Shown: positions 24,201 through 33,720 of the stretch, piece by piece
Numbering within the stretch: the first letter of the stretch is position 1
How the letters are laid out: each line of letters opens with the position of its first letter
Origin: Stomoxys calcitrans
Taxonomy: Eukaryota; Arthropoda; Insecta; Diptera; Muscidae
DNA length: 64,000 nt
Assembly (NCBI RefSeq): GCF_963082655.1
Contig: NC_081553.1
Span: 66,752,951-66,816,950 of the forward strand
Reading direction: 5' to 3'
The notes under the pieces: generated by a model
Database searches by the model: none
What the model was told of the DNA's origin: nothing
Seen by the model: only the letters and a program-made list of their open reading frames with translations
Program-made: the position numbers and the translations under genes

Positions 24201-27200
24201 TAGAATGTTTGTCATACCATGCAACAGCACCGCAGGAGCAAACGGATAAATTGGTGCAAGACAATATAGAGTCGGCAGAGGTCTATAACTTGTATAGTTT
24301 TAAGTTTATAGGTAAGTGGAAAAATATGTAGGAAATATAAATTGAGGTGTTTTAGTTTTAATTGTAAATTTTATTTAAGATGCATATTTAATTTAACTTT
24401 TTGGTTTTATATTTATTAAATTTTTTTTTAATGTTTTTGTTTTATTTTATTTTTTTTTTTTAATTTGTTTTATTTTATTTTATTCTATTTTATTTTATTT
24501 TATTTTATTTTATTTTATTTTATTTTATTTTATTTTATTTTATTTTATTTTATTTTATTTTATTTTATTTTATTTTATTTTATTTTATTTTATTTTATTT
24601 TATTTTATTTTATTTTATTTTATTTTATTTTATTTTATTTTATTTTATTTTATTTTATTTTATTTTATTTTATTTTATTTTATTTTATTTTATTTTATTT
24701 TATTTTATTTTATTTTATTTTATTTTATTTTATTTTATTTTATTTTATTTTATTTTATTTTATTTTATTTTATTTTATTTTATTTTATTTTATTTTATTT
24801 TATTTTATTTTATTTTATTTTATTTTATTTTATTTTATTTTATTTTATTTTATTTTATTTTATTTTATTTTATTTTATTTTATTTTATTTTATTTTATTT
24901 TATTTTATTTTATTTTATTTTATTTTATTTTATTTTATTTTATTTTATTTTATTTTATTTTATTTTATTTTATTTTATTTTATTTTATTTTATTTTATTT
25001 TATATTATTTTATTTTATTTTATTTTATTTTATTTTATTTTTTATTTTATTTTTTATTTTATTTTAATTAATTTCATTTTATTTTATTTTATTTTTATTT
25101 TTATTTTATTTTATTTTTTTATTTTTTTTTATTTTATTTTATTTTATTTTATTTTATTTTATTTTATTTTATTTTATTTTATTTTATTTTATTTTATTTT
25201 ATTTTATTTTATTTTATTTTATTTTATTTTATTTTATTTCATTTTATTTCATTTTATTTTAGTTTATTATTATATCGTTATACCCTACACCACCACTGTG
25301 GTACAGAGTATACTAAGTTTGTGCATTTGTTTGCAACGCAATGAAGGAGAAGAGCTAGACCCATGGATAGGTATACCGATCGACTCAGAATCACTTTCTA
25401 ATTCGGTTTAGCTATGTCCGTCTGTCCGTCCATCCATCTGTCCGTCTGTGAGTATATGTATTCGTGTAATCAAAGTGCTGGTCGTTTTTTTGTCCAATCA
25501 TCACGAAATTTTGCACATATCATTTCTTTGGCCCAAGGACGAACGCTATTGATTTTAGTAAAAATCGGTTAAGATTTAGACATAGCTCCCATATATATGT
25601 ATCGCCCGATTTGCACTTAAATGGCCGTAGTAGCAACAATTTTCAATCGATCTGCACAAACTTTGACACGGACAGCTTTGGGACTGTTTGCGAGATTTCA
25701 TTAAAATCACTTCAAATTTGGATTAAGCACCCATCCCTGTGTATTATACATATGAAAAATGGTCAATGTCTTTCCATATGACTATGACATCCAGATATTC
25801 GAAACAAGTTTCAAAAAACAGTAATCCCTCTTCCACTTGGAATTTGTCCCTTTCCTGTTGGCTGAAATACAAAACGTAGGCCTATGAGTAGAATACGAAT
25901 CTGACATTGAAACATACACAGATAAAAATTAATTTTGAGAACCAACAACTTTAGTCGAAAAAGCAAAGACAAAATTTGTTAATTTTCCTGCAACAATTTC
26001 ATATGAATCTCAACGACTCAAAGCAAAAATTTGTTGTTGAAAGGCACTCTATGCAAGCCAACATATAAAGCGCACATGTGCCCTATTCCTGTCCGCTCTC
26101 GGGTTTTTCTCTGTTACTCTCTCTACTATTACTCCGAAAACAATTTTGCCGCCGCGGAGGTTTGAATTCATGATCTCATCCCAGTAAAACAAACGTTCAG
26201 AAGTCTATACGAAAGTCGGACTACTCATCTGAAGTCTGTCCGAATTCATAACGAAAAATATATTGAGGAGTTGACATCCCTTTGGAACGAAATAGGTTCC
26301 GATTTGGACAAAATACTAATAAGTACAAGACATTGTTCAATTGTGTATAACAAAATATTGGTCTTTTTAGTAGCTACACCTAAAAATAATATTATTATCG
26401 CCGGATTTACATTAATTGGCCGTAGTAAGAACAATTTGTAAACGATCTCTTCGGTTCGGTTCGGTTCAGTCGGTTCAGATTTAGATATAGCTCTCATATA
26501 CATATATATTTATATATTGCCCGAATTCAAAATTGTAGGTAGGGTATTATATAGTCGGCTCCGCCCGACTTTTGCCTTTCCTTACTGGTTTTAGTTTCAT
26601 TTTAGTTTACTCTTCACTTAATGAATAAATTCTTGTTGTTTAACATTTTTAGATTTCGATTTATGTGACGATGACACCTGTCGCGCCGTCGTCCGCATGT
26701 TCCTGCAATGTAATCTAGTGCAAATGTTTCAAATACCCTATGATGTTCTCTGTCGTTGGGTTTTGAGTGTACGCAAAAATTACCGTCCCGTTAAGTATCA
26801 CAATTGGCGACATGCCTTGAATGTGGCGCAAACCATGTTTGCCATGATGAAAACTGGTCGCATGGAGCGTTTTATGCAAGATTTGGAAATCTTTGGCCTC
26901 TTGGTGGCATGTTTGTGTCATGATCTGGATCATCGCGGCACAAATAATGCCTTTCAAACAAAAACTGAATCTCCTTTGGCCATACTTTACACAACGAGCA
27001 CCATGGAGCATCATCATTTTGATCAATGTGTTATGATACTGAATTCGGAGGGAAATAATATTTTTCAGGTAAGTTAAGAAATTTTTATTTATGTTATAAG
27101 AACTATATGAAAAATAAGTTATTACATAATGTACTAATGACGTTGAATATAGAATTATTTAAAGTTCCTTTTACATTTTCTACATTTATCTTCTATCATC

Positions 27201-30200
27201 TTAATTTTCAATTTAAATATTGGATTTTTATATTTAAAAAGAAACATCATTCCATTATCTTTTCGCCCTTTAAAGCTAGCAATCTTCAGTTTATGATGTT
27301 AATTTATCCGACGCATAACGTTTAACAACATTCAGCCATTATTACCAAAGTTACTTAGACTCGACTTGGAGTTTGTTCAATTTATGTACATGTGTACGAG
27401 TCGAATAAAAAAACTTCTGCAAACGATGCAATTCAATATCTGTTTCTTTGAACATCTTACGAGTATGTGAAACATATGAATAAATAATTGTTGCCATTAA
27501 AAGCTTTTCAAGATATACTTGCTTTTTAATGCTCGTGAAATGCTCATTTCTTCACAAATGCTTAGTTATGGCATAATGTTTTGAAAGAAAGAATAAATAA
27601 ACAAAATTGTTTATGTGCTAATATTTAAGACACGAGTTGTGAAAAATATAAATCGATTATATAACCATATATTGAGATGAGGAAAAGATTAGATAATAGA
27701 AGTTCAATTCATTATACGGTACACCATTTGCCTGGTTCCAACAAAAATTTTATTAGCATAAGAACAGACAAGTAAAAAAGCGTTATATTTGATTGTGGTA
27801 TCCAGCCATCACTAGGTGTTTATGTGAAACCAGACCTTTGGTCCATGTATCACTATACAACCACCACTAGTTGTTTATGTGAAACCAGACCTTTGGTCCA
27901 TGTATCACTATACAACACGGTGGACCTATATAAACAGTTTTTGGTAGAAATGTTTAACCAAAAAAAGTTAAAACCCAAAATATGTCTCTATTTGGATTAT
28001 ATGAAAAATGGGTCCATGTGTACCATATTAAAGATATACAATATCAAGTCGACTTCTTGCCAATGTCTTTTCATATAACTGTGACATCCAGATATTTGAA
28101 ACAAGTTTCAATAAACAGAAATCCCTCTTCCTCCTCGAATTTTTTAATGACCAACACGAGTCACTACTTATATAGGGTGATTTTTTTGAGGTTAGGATTT
28201 TCATGCATTAGTATTTGACAGATCACGTGGGATTTCAGACATGGTGTCAAAGAGAAAGATGCTCAGTATGCTTTGACATTTCATCATGAATAGACTTACT
28301 AACGAGCAACGCTTGCAAATCATTGAATTTTATTACCAAAATCAGTGTTCGGTTCGAAATGTGTTCATTCACCGTAACGTTGCGTCCAACAGCATCTTTG
28401 AAAAAATACGGTCCAATGATTCCACCAGCGTACAAACCACACCAAACAGTGAATTTTTCGGGATGCATGGGCAGTTCTTGAACGGCTTCTGGTTGCTCTT
28501 CACTCCAAATGCGGCAGTTTTGCTTATTTACGTAGCCATTCAACCAGAAATGAGCCCCGTCGCTGAACGGTGAATGAACACATTTCGAACCGAACACTGA
28601 TTTTGGTAATAAAATTCAATGATTTGCAAGCGTTGCTCGTTAGTAAGTCTATTCATGATGAAATGTCAAAGCATACTGAGCATCTTTCTCTTTGACACCA
28701 TGTCTGAAATCCCACGTGATCTGTCAAATACTAATGCATGAAAATCCTAACCTCAAAAAAATCACCCTTTATAGGCGGATGTCGCTACCTGTTGGCTGAA
28801 ATACAAAACGTAGTCCTGAAATTGAAAATTTTTGGGAGTAGAATACGAATCTGATACAGATAAAAATAATTTTGAGATCCAACAACTTTAGTCGAGAAAT
28901 CAAAGACAAAATTTAATAATATTGCTGCAACAATTTCAGAAGAATCTCAACGACGCACAGCAAAAATTTGTTGTCGAAAGGCAATCTATGCAAGCCAACA
29001 TAAAACAACAACAATTATTATCCATAAGCTTCAAAACAAAACCAATAAATACCAAAGCACATGTGCGCTTTAGTGGTGCCTGCCCGCTCTCGGGGTTTTT
29101 TCCGTCACTCTCTCTACTACAAAAATACAAATTTTGCCCATGAACATTCCACTAAGGAACAGGGGCAAACTTCTAACATATCAATGAGTGCTGTCCAATT
29201 CAAGTGTTAAGCTCAATGATAAGAGGCCTCCTTTTTATAGCCGAGTCAGAACGACGTGCTCAATCGTGCGACACCTCTTAAGTGAGAAGTTTTACATGGC
29301 AAAGTACCTCACAAATGTTGCCAGCATTAGGAGGGAAGAACCACCACTAAAAAATTTTTTTCTGTTGGTCTCGCCAGGATTCGAACCCAGGCGTTCAGCG
29401 TCATAGGCGGACATACTAACCCCTGCGCTGCGGTGGCCACTCCCTCTACTATTACTCTAAAAACAATTTTGCCGCCGCGAAGGTTTGAACTCATGATCTC
29501 CTCCCAGTACACCAAACGTTAAGAATTTGTTCAGAAGTCTATACGAAAGTCGGAATACTCATCCGAAGTCTGTCTGAATTCTTTAACGAAAAATATATTG
29601 AAGAGTTGACACCACTTTGGAAGGAAATGTCGGAGGGATATCTGGTGTTTCTATTCAGGAGTAGAGTACGAATTTCATATTAAAAATTGGGTCCAGTTAA
29701 CGGGGGGCAGCCCCAACGCCAGAACCCCATAAAATAGGTATATTGGACGATCATGACTATATGGGACTCCAATGAAAGGTATTCGGGAGTAGATTGCGAA
29801 TATGGTCAGGAAGTAGAAATAGGCCTTATAATTTGTGGATTTCGGAAGGGAGTTCATTCTCCCCCGTAACCAAAAAACATCACCCAAAATCAAAAGTGGA
29901 CCCATTGGGACAATGTGGGTATCAAATTAAAGGAATTGGAGAGTAGAATACGAATATGTTATACAAATATGGGTCTATGTACCTATTGGGCCGGTCCAAC
30001 CCCAAAATTTCACTAAACGGACATATTGGACGTTCATGCCAATATGCGGCTCAAATGAAAGGTATTCGGGAGTAGATTACGAATCTGGCATATAAAATCA
30101 GACCGAAGTATAGGGGGTCACCATGCCAAGACAACATGTTCTCTGAACCTGTTGTATAATCCTAACGTTGCACTTTTTCGGAACAATATGGGATTCAAAT

Positions 30201-33200
30201 GAAAGGTATTCAAGGGTAGACAACAAATTTCATAATAAAAGTTGGGTCCAAGTACATGGGGGACCGCCCAAAACCCTTTAAAATAGGTTTATTTTACGAT
30301 CATGCCAATTGGGACTCAAATGAAAGGTATTCGCGAGTAGATTACGAATATTATCAGGAAGTAGGAAAAGGCTTTGTTATTTATTGATAATGGAAAGGGG
30401 CGGACCCTCTACCGTTACTCCAACAACACCCCCAAAACAAAATTGAACCGATAAGGACAATATGGGTATCAAATGAAAAGTATGCGGGAGTAGATAACGA
30501 ATCTGGCATATAAATTCATGTCGAAGTTTAGGGGGTCATCCCACCCCAAGAAAAACGTCCAAAATGGGCACATTAGCCAATCACGGATATATGGGACAAG
30601 GTTTGTTTGTTCCGTATAGACTAAAAAACGGCAGAAACGATTGGTCTGGAAGGAAACATAAGCTTTATAATTTTTCGGTATCGGAAAGGGGACGGATCCT
30701 CCCCCTTATGCCAAAAACACAACCCAAAATCAAAAGTGGACCGATCGGGTCAATATAGGAATCAATTGAAAGGTATTGGAGAGTAAAACACAAATATGGT
30801 ATTAAAATTTGGGTCTAAGTACCCATCGGGCCGCCCCAACCCCAAAACTCCCTCAAACAGACATATTGGACGTTCATTTCAATATGGGGCTCAAATGAAA
30901 GGTATTCGGGAGTAGATTTCGAATCTGGCATACAAAATCAGATCGAAGTATAGGGGGTCACGTCAACCCCCAAAACGTCATTAGACCCATTATGACTATA
31001 TGATACTTGGCTAAACCGATTTTCTTAAAATTTTCATAGATTGTGTACAATTGTGTGTCTGCAAGGAAACTCAAGCTTTATAATGTTTATATATCGGGTG
31101 GAGGCGGACCCTCCCCCTTACCCCAAAAACGCCACCCATATCCGAAAGTGGTCCGGTGGGCACAATAATGGTATCAAGTGAAAGGTATTGGAGACCAGAA
31201 AACGAATATGGTATTAAAATATGAGTCCAAGTACCCAGCGGGCCCCCCAACCCCAAAACTCTTCTAAACAGATTTATTCGAAGTTTATGTTAATATGGGA
31301 CTCAAATGAAAAGTATTAGGCAGTAGATTACAAAGATGGCATAAAACATTAGGTCCAAGTAATGGGACGTCCCCCACCCCAAAATACCCCCAAATGGGCA
31401 TATTAGCCGACCAGAGCCATATGGGATTCGAATTAAAGGTATAAGGGAGTAGTATTACGAATATGACATTAAAATTTGCGTTCAAGTCTAGGTGGTGACA
31501 ATATGGGACTCAAATGAAAGGTTGAAAACGAATTTTATATCCAATTATGAAGCCAAGTATTTTGAGTTACGCCCTAAAGCACCCCCTAAACTGAACTTCA
31601 TTTCCGTTGGAAATAAAGAACAAATTTGATATCTATTATCAGTGCAAAGTGCCGGTGACCGCCCCAGCCCCAAAATACCCTCCAAACGGTTAATATTTAC
31701 CGGCCATGTCAATATGGGGCTCAAATTAAAGGGATTTGGAAGTGCAGCATAAATTTGATATCCATATATGAGTCGAAATGTCTGAGGTGCCATCCCTCAC
31801 CAAATGAGAACATTACCCTAAGGAAGAACATTACCACCAGGAACCGAGAAGGGGCAAATTCTCACACCTCAATGAGTTCTTTCCGATTCAAGTTTAAATT
31901 CAATGATAAGGGACATTTTTTTATAGCCGAGTTCGAACGACGTCCCGCAGTGACTCACCTCTTTGGGGAAAACTTTTTAAATGACCGTGCATGGCATTGT
32001 ACTTCGCAAATGTCGCCAACATTAAGAGGGGATAAACACCGTTTTGTCCGATGTTCTCGTTAAGCTTCGAACGCGTTCAGCGTCACAGGTTACAATGCCA
32101 CGAATTCGATATCCGCATTCAGGGCGAAGTGTCCTCACCCTTAAAAGATATTAGAGACTTAAAGAAGGCGCAGCGGAGCGGGCCCGGTTCGGCTAGTTGA
32201 GCTTAAAATTGATTCGGACAGCACTCATTGATTTGTGAAAAGTTTGTCCCAGTTCCTTAATGTAATGTTCATGGGCAAATTTGCAAACTTGCATGTTGCA
32301 TATAGATGCCACATAGACCGATCTCCCGACTTGGGCTTGAAGAATTCACATAAAAAGAAAAGTCCATATAAGGCCTGATTTTACTGTAATTTGACACATT
32401 GGGTTTTGTTGACCTCTCAACGTCCTACCTAAAAGCTTATAAATGGGACCGGATTTTGACGAAATGAGCAATCCTTATTTTTATAAATTTTATTGTCATT
32501 TCAGGCGCTTTCACCCGAGGACTACCGCTGTGTCATGAAGGTGGTGGAGAATGCCATTCTTTCCACAGATCTGGCCGTTTATTTCAAGAAACGTAACGCC
32601 TTTTTGGAGCTAGTGGAAAATGGTGAATTCGATTGGCAAAGTGAGGATAAAAAAGACTGTAAGTTTGGAAGAAATAAACTAAAATGTAAAACAACATTCA
32701 TAACGCTTACAACTCTAAAAATGTCCCTTAGTATTATGTGGCATGATGATGACGGCTTGTGATGTCAGTGCCATTGCCAAGCCCTGGGAGGTGCAACATC
32801 GAGTGGCCAAACTGGTGGCGGATGAATTTTTTGATCAAGGTGATTTGGAGAAATTGCAATTAAATACTCAACCAGTGGCCATGATGGACAGGTGTGTTAC
32901 CAATTTTACATCTAGCTTAAAAAAATGCAGTTTCGTAGATATGAAATCCCAATATATTTCTAATTACCTTTTCTATATGTTTTTGTTTTTCAGGGATCGC
33001 AAAGACGAATTACCCAAAATGCAAGTGGGCTTTATAGATGTCATCTGCTTACCCCTTTACCGAGTATTGTGTGATACCTTCCCCTGGATAACCCCTCTGT
33101 ACGAGGGTACACTGGAGAATCGCAGCAATTGGCAAGATTTGGCAGAAAAAGTGGAAATGGGTTTAACCTGGATCGATCATGATACCATAGACAAACCTGT

Positions 33201-33713
33201 GGAAGAGTTTGCAGGTTAATAATAAAAACTTTTGTTTTTCATATTTTGTATACTAGATTTAAAAAAACACCCCCCTTATTTTCCTCCCACTCCCTTTCCA
33301 ACAAAAACACAGCCTGCACCGATGAAGATATCAAAGATATTGAGTTTACAGTGACCACTTTGAATTGTCATCAGCATAGCGATGATACCTCAACGCCCGA
33401 ACATCAACGTGGCATCTCCCGCCTGAGCATTAAAAAGACAGGAGCTTTGGGAAAAGCGGTCAAATCCAAGCTGACCAAAACTCTGTACAACAGCATGGAT
33501 GGGGCGAAACCCAAAACTTCCCTAAAACTTTTGGAGACACATGCCAGTGAAGATTTGGACGATAAGAGTCCCACTAGCCCCTCACAGCCGCCTGGCACTG
33601 CGGTGGGCTCAACAGGCCATATGTCAACATCATCCTCAATATCCTCAGCATGCACCACCAACTCCGCTACCGATAAGAATAAGAAGCGCTCTAAGCTATG
33701 TGCACTTTTGTGA
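17957..33713 (+). CDS. Pde6: Pde6-type cGMP-specific 3',5'-cyclic phosphodiesterase (5'-partial, nine exons)
   Basis: Hydrolyses cyclic nucleotides, in fly PDE6 mainly cGMP, to the 5'-monophosphate. Coding exons: 17957-18221, 23025-23536, 23616-23705, 23777-24311, 26653-27068, 32505-32658, 32732-32891, 32994-33214, 33313-33713. They total 2754 bases, and every junction keeps frame and has GT/AG ends. Numbering from the first visible codon: GAF-A about 40-197 (N167, K168, F175, D179), GAF-B about 218-410 (N385, K386, F392, D396), PDEase catalytic domain about 440-775. The catalytic set is complete: H517 and H521 (YHNWRH), H557/D558 and H561 (HDLDH), D668 (TACD) and Q721 (KMQVGF). The protein ends [10 protein letters not shown], a CaaX box at C914 that predicts prenylation and membrane attachment, as known for Drosophila PDE6. 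The other candidate, PDE11, shares the dual-GAF layout, but the CaaX tail favours Pde6. The N-terminal exon(s) were not found in the window. Confidence 0.9.
18222..18720 (+). other. Pde6 intron, unique part
   Basis: Starts at the donor of visible exon 1. AT-rich; no repeat family or hidden exon recognised before the family A element begins at 18721. Confidence 0.6.
18721..20537 (+). mobile_element. Family A repeat, full length with expanded tetranucleotide tract
   Basis: Starts AAACAAGTAACAGCGTTTTA, with the hairpin TTCGGCC-G-GGCCGAA at 18743-18757 and TATATACCCTCCATCATGG. About eight internal units follow. It ends CCCATAGTGGAGGGTAAAAA. The usual short CAGACAGACGG motif before the end has grown into the tract at 20086-20401. 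It lies inside a Pde6 intron. Confidence 0.75.
20086..20401. repeat. Imperfect GACA/GACG/GATG tetranucleotide tract
   Basis: About 316 bases with a strict 4-base period made of GACA, GACG, GGAC and GATG words. It arose at the CAGACAGACGGACGG position found in other family A copies. Confidence 0.9.
20766..21130 (+). mobile_element. Family B repeat end, split by a MITE
   Basis: AAAACCAGTAAGGAAAGGTA, a GC hairpin region (ATCGGACGCGGCCGGTTA) and ATAATACCCTATACCACC are the hairpin-side end of family B. The MITE at 20840-21076 interrupts it soon after. Confidence 0.55.
20840..21076 (+). mobile_element. Mariner-type MITE (237 bp)
   Basis: TTGGGTTGCCCAAAAAGTAA at the left and its inverted copy ending GGGCAACCCAA at the right, with TA duplications at 20838-20839 and 21077-21078. 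The interior (CATATAGTCGGCGTTGAC, CAGCTTGTGACTCTGTAATT) matches 17315-17544 inverted. Confidence 0.88.
21136..21320 (+). mobile_element. tRNA-derived SINE, 3'-truncated
   Basis: GCCGTAGCGCAGAGATTAGC (A-box region) and a decayed B box (GGATTCGCATCC) are present. It stops after GTCGCACTGCGG and passes straight into family A sequence. Confidence 0.7.
21321..21522 (-). mobile_element. Family A end fragment, reverse
   Basis: CCTGATAAAGCTCCC and CCGATTTCCCGATTAGTC, then GGCTCGGCCGAACTTAGCAC, the hairpin-side terminus. Confidence 0.5.
21530..22359 (+). pseudogene. Jockey-like LINE relic: ORF1 remnant and endonuclease
   Basis: Frames give [19 protein letters not shown] and, later, [17 protein letters not shown], the GDFN active-site block of an AP-type endonuclease, followed by [14 protein letters not shown]. 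Stops and shifts show decay. The LINE continues after the SINE at 22360-22653. Confidence 0.65.
22360..22653 (+). mobile_element. tRNA-derived SINE inserted in a LINE relic
   Basis: GCCACCTTAGCGCAGATGTT (A-box region) and ATGTTCATGGGCAAATTTGC at the end. The B box is damaged: the sequence jumps from GAACGCC to CGAATCCTGGC. I see no clear target duplication. Confidence 0.75.
22656..22900 (+). pseudogene. LINE relic: start of reverse transcriptase
   Basis: [20 protein letters not shown] and PDAI match the block just before RT in Jockey-type elements (compare SSKMLGPDGI in the 39.8 kb copy). Decayed remains of the RT YRPISLLS block follow at about 22830. It continues 21530-22359. Confidence 0.65.
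23025..23536 (+). CDS. Pde6: Pde6 visible exon 2: GAF-A body and start of GAF-B
   Basis: The acceptor TTTCAG leaves two bases (CC) that finish the proline codon begun in exon 1; the exon ends at a full codon (GAG GCT) before donor GTAAGG. It encodes residues 89-259. Visible GAF-A signatures are [27 protein letters not shown] and the NKFDE-type motif (N167-K168, F175, D179, with V180 in place of the usual Glu). A linking helix ([19 protein letters not shown]) leads into GAF-B ([16 protein letters not shown]). In this family GAF domains bind cyclic nucleotide and mediate dimerisation. Confidence 0.92.
23616..23705 (+). CDS. Pde6: Pde6 visible exon 3: GAF-B linker
   Basis: A 90-base exon, phase 0 at both ends, between a TTTACAG acceptor and a GTGGGT donor. 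It encodes residues 260-289, starting [12 protein letters not shown] and ending SSDSLEDK. It continues DCCEA of exon 2 as fly PDE6 does (EASHLEK). The second half is Ser/Arg-rich and looks like a variable surface loop. Flanking introns are only 79 and 71 bases. Confidence 0.82.
23777..24311 (+). CDS. Pde6: Pde6 visible exon 4: GAF-B and linker to catalytic domain
   Basis: Starts after TTTTCAG in phase 0 with [14 protein letters not shown] and ends one base into an Asp codon before donor GTAAGT. It encodes residues 290-467 and the split codon. GAF-B motifs seen are [34 protein letters not shown]385-K386 with F392 and D396, and [13 protein letters not shown]. The connecting helix ([19 protein letters not shown]) follows, then YNLYSFKF, the entry to the PDE catalytic fold. 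Confidence 0.92.
24461..25262. repeat. Long TTTTA microsatellite in a Pde6 intron
   Basis: About 800 bases of (TTTTA)n. The first 550 bases are almost pure; interruptions (TTTTTA, TTAATTAATTTC) gather at 25010-25130. It lies in the intron between visible exons 4 and 5. A 200-codon frame of repeating ILFYF is a by-product. Confidence 0.95.
25278..26593 (-). mobile_element. Family B repeat, full length, in a Pde6 intron
   Basis: Begins TTATACCCTACACCACCACT and ends GTAGGGTATTATATAGTCGG, a hairpin (AGTCGG at 26553-26558, CCGACT at 26565-26570) and TTTGCCTTTCCTTACTGG, 60 bases before visible exon 5. Bases 25860-26290 share a long block with 28800-29630. Confidence 0.65.
26653..27068 (+). CDS. 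Pde6: Pde6 visible exon 5: metal-binding HD core
   Basis: The acceptor TTTTTAG gives AT, completing the Asp codon; the exon ends NNIFQ at CAG before GTAAGT. It encodes residues 468-606. It carries the class I PDE core: YHNWRH (general-acid His517 and metal His521) and [15 protein letters not shown], which fits the PDEase signature HDx-x-H-x-[AG]-x-x-N-x-F (His557, Asp558, His561). Both flanking introns (2.3 and 5.4 kb) are filled with repeats. Confidence 0.95.
27069..27768 (+). other. Pde6 intron, unique part
   Basis: Starts at the donor of visible exon 5; AT-rich, no repeat family or hidden exon recognised. Confidence 0.55.
27806..27915. repeat. 55-bp tandem duplication
   Basis: Two adjacent 55-base copies differing at two positions; both contain GTTTATGTGAAACCAGACCT. 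It lies at the start of the A/B mosaic in a Pde6 intron. Confidence 0.9.
28173..28769 (-). mobile_element. Mariner/Tc-type deletion derivative with 203-bp inverted repeats
   Basis: 597 bp, flanked by TA. Arms 28173-28375 and 28567-28769 are inverted copies; each carries the transposase start ([20 protein letters not shown]). The 191-bp centre encodes, on the minus strand, part of the DDE domain ([35 protein letters not shown]). It cannot make a functional transposase. Confidence 0.85.
29120..29437 (-). mobile_element. tRNA-derived SINE, reverse, with target duplication
   Basis: B box seen reversed as GGATTCGAACC near 29378-29388; distal end TTTGCCCATGAACATTCC. It is flanked by CACTCTCTCTACTA (29106-29119) and CACTCCCTCTACTA (29438-29451), 13 of 14 matching. 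Confidence 0.85.
29632..32197 (+). mobile_element. Helitron-like element, 5'-truncated, in a Pde6 intron
   Basis: About 2.5 kb of the diverged tandem units (GACTCAAATGAAAGGTATTC, CCGCCCCAACCCCAAAACTC). It ends GCGCAGCGGAGCGGGCC and GGTTCGGCTAGT followed by T, as expected for Helitrons. No TCTTATATATAAAATTC start is present. A SINE-derived module in reverse is at 31850-32100. It ends 300 bases before visible exon 6. Confidence 0.75.
32505..32658 (+). CDS. Pde6: Pde6 visible exon 6: catalytic-domain helices
   Basis: Follows TTTCAG in phase 0 ([14 protein letters not shown]) and ends one base into a Leu codon before GTAAGT. It encodes residues 607-657, including [20 protein letters not shown] and the charged [12 protein letters not shown]. 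It joins the NIFQ end of exon 5 as in other fly PDE6/PDE11 proteins (FQALSPEDY). Confidence 0.93.
32732..32891 (+). CDS. Pde6: Pde6 visible exon 7: second metal-site aspartate
   Basis: Starts after CCCTTAG, completes the Leu codon and encodes [19 protein letters not shown], with the fourth metal ligand Asp668, then [19 protein letters not shown] and PVAMMDR. It ends AG before the non-consensus donor GTGTGT. The next intron is 102 bases, divisible by three and open in the coding frame. Confidence 0.93.
32994..33214 (+). CDS. Pde6: Pde6 visible exon 8: substrate-pocket glutamine
   Basis: Follows TTTTTCAG; its first G completes Arg711. It encodes [19 protein letters not shown] with the invariant purine-binding Gln721, then [19 protein letters not shown] and the terminal catalytic helix ([19 protein letters not shown]). 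It ends G before the weak donor GTTAAT; reading on gives a stop after four further bases, so splicing here is required for the tail. Confidence 0.93.
33313..33713 (+). CDS. Pde6: Pde6 visible exon 9: regulatory tail with CaaX box and stop
   Basis: The acceptor ACACAG supplies CC to complete Ala; the reading begins [17 protein letters not shown]. The tail is rich in Ser, Thr, Lys and Pro ([23 protein letters not shown]), likely disordered, and ends [10 protein letters not shown] before TGA at 33711-33713. The polybasic KKRSK next to a C-terminal CALL is the layout of a prenylated membrane-targeting tail; Leu in the last position favours geranylgeranylation by the general CaaX rule. Confidence 0.93.
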
Positions 33714-33720
33714 CGAAAAC

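Larger units (their letters stand above)
27769..29631. mobile_element. Family A/B mosaic repeat, interrupted by two insertions
   Basis: Starts with a family A-like ACAAGTAAAAAAGCGTTATA, then family B internal sequence (GACATCCAGATATTTGAAAC, GGCTGAAATACAAAACGTAG) and the block CAATTTTGCCGCCGCGAAGG shared with 26140-26165. The mariner derivative (28173-28769) and the SINE (29120-29437) are inserted in it. Confidence 0.55.

Noticed and set aside
24465..25067. A 200-codon open frame of repeated ILFYF
   Set aside because: A translation of the TTTTA microsatellite; no gene evidence.
26159..26169. B-box-like GGTTTGAATTC suggesting another SINE
   Set aside because: Two mismatches to the B box, no A box upstream and no target duplication.
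28286..28573. Plus-strand frame at the mariner derivative as a complete small gene
   Set aside because: Only its first roughly 26 codons are transposase; the rest reads the inverted DDE segment on the wrong strand.
32743..33219. Continuous reading through 32892-32993 as one exon
   Set aside because: The spliced form gives the conserved [12 protein letters not shown] junction; the 34 intronic residues have no family match. It is kept as a possible retention event only.
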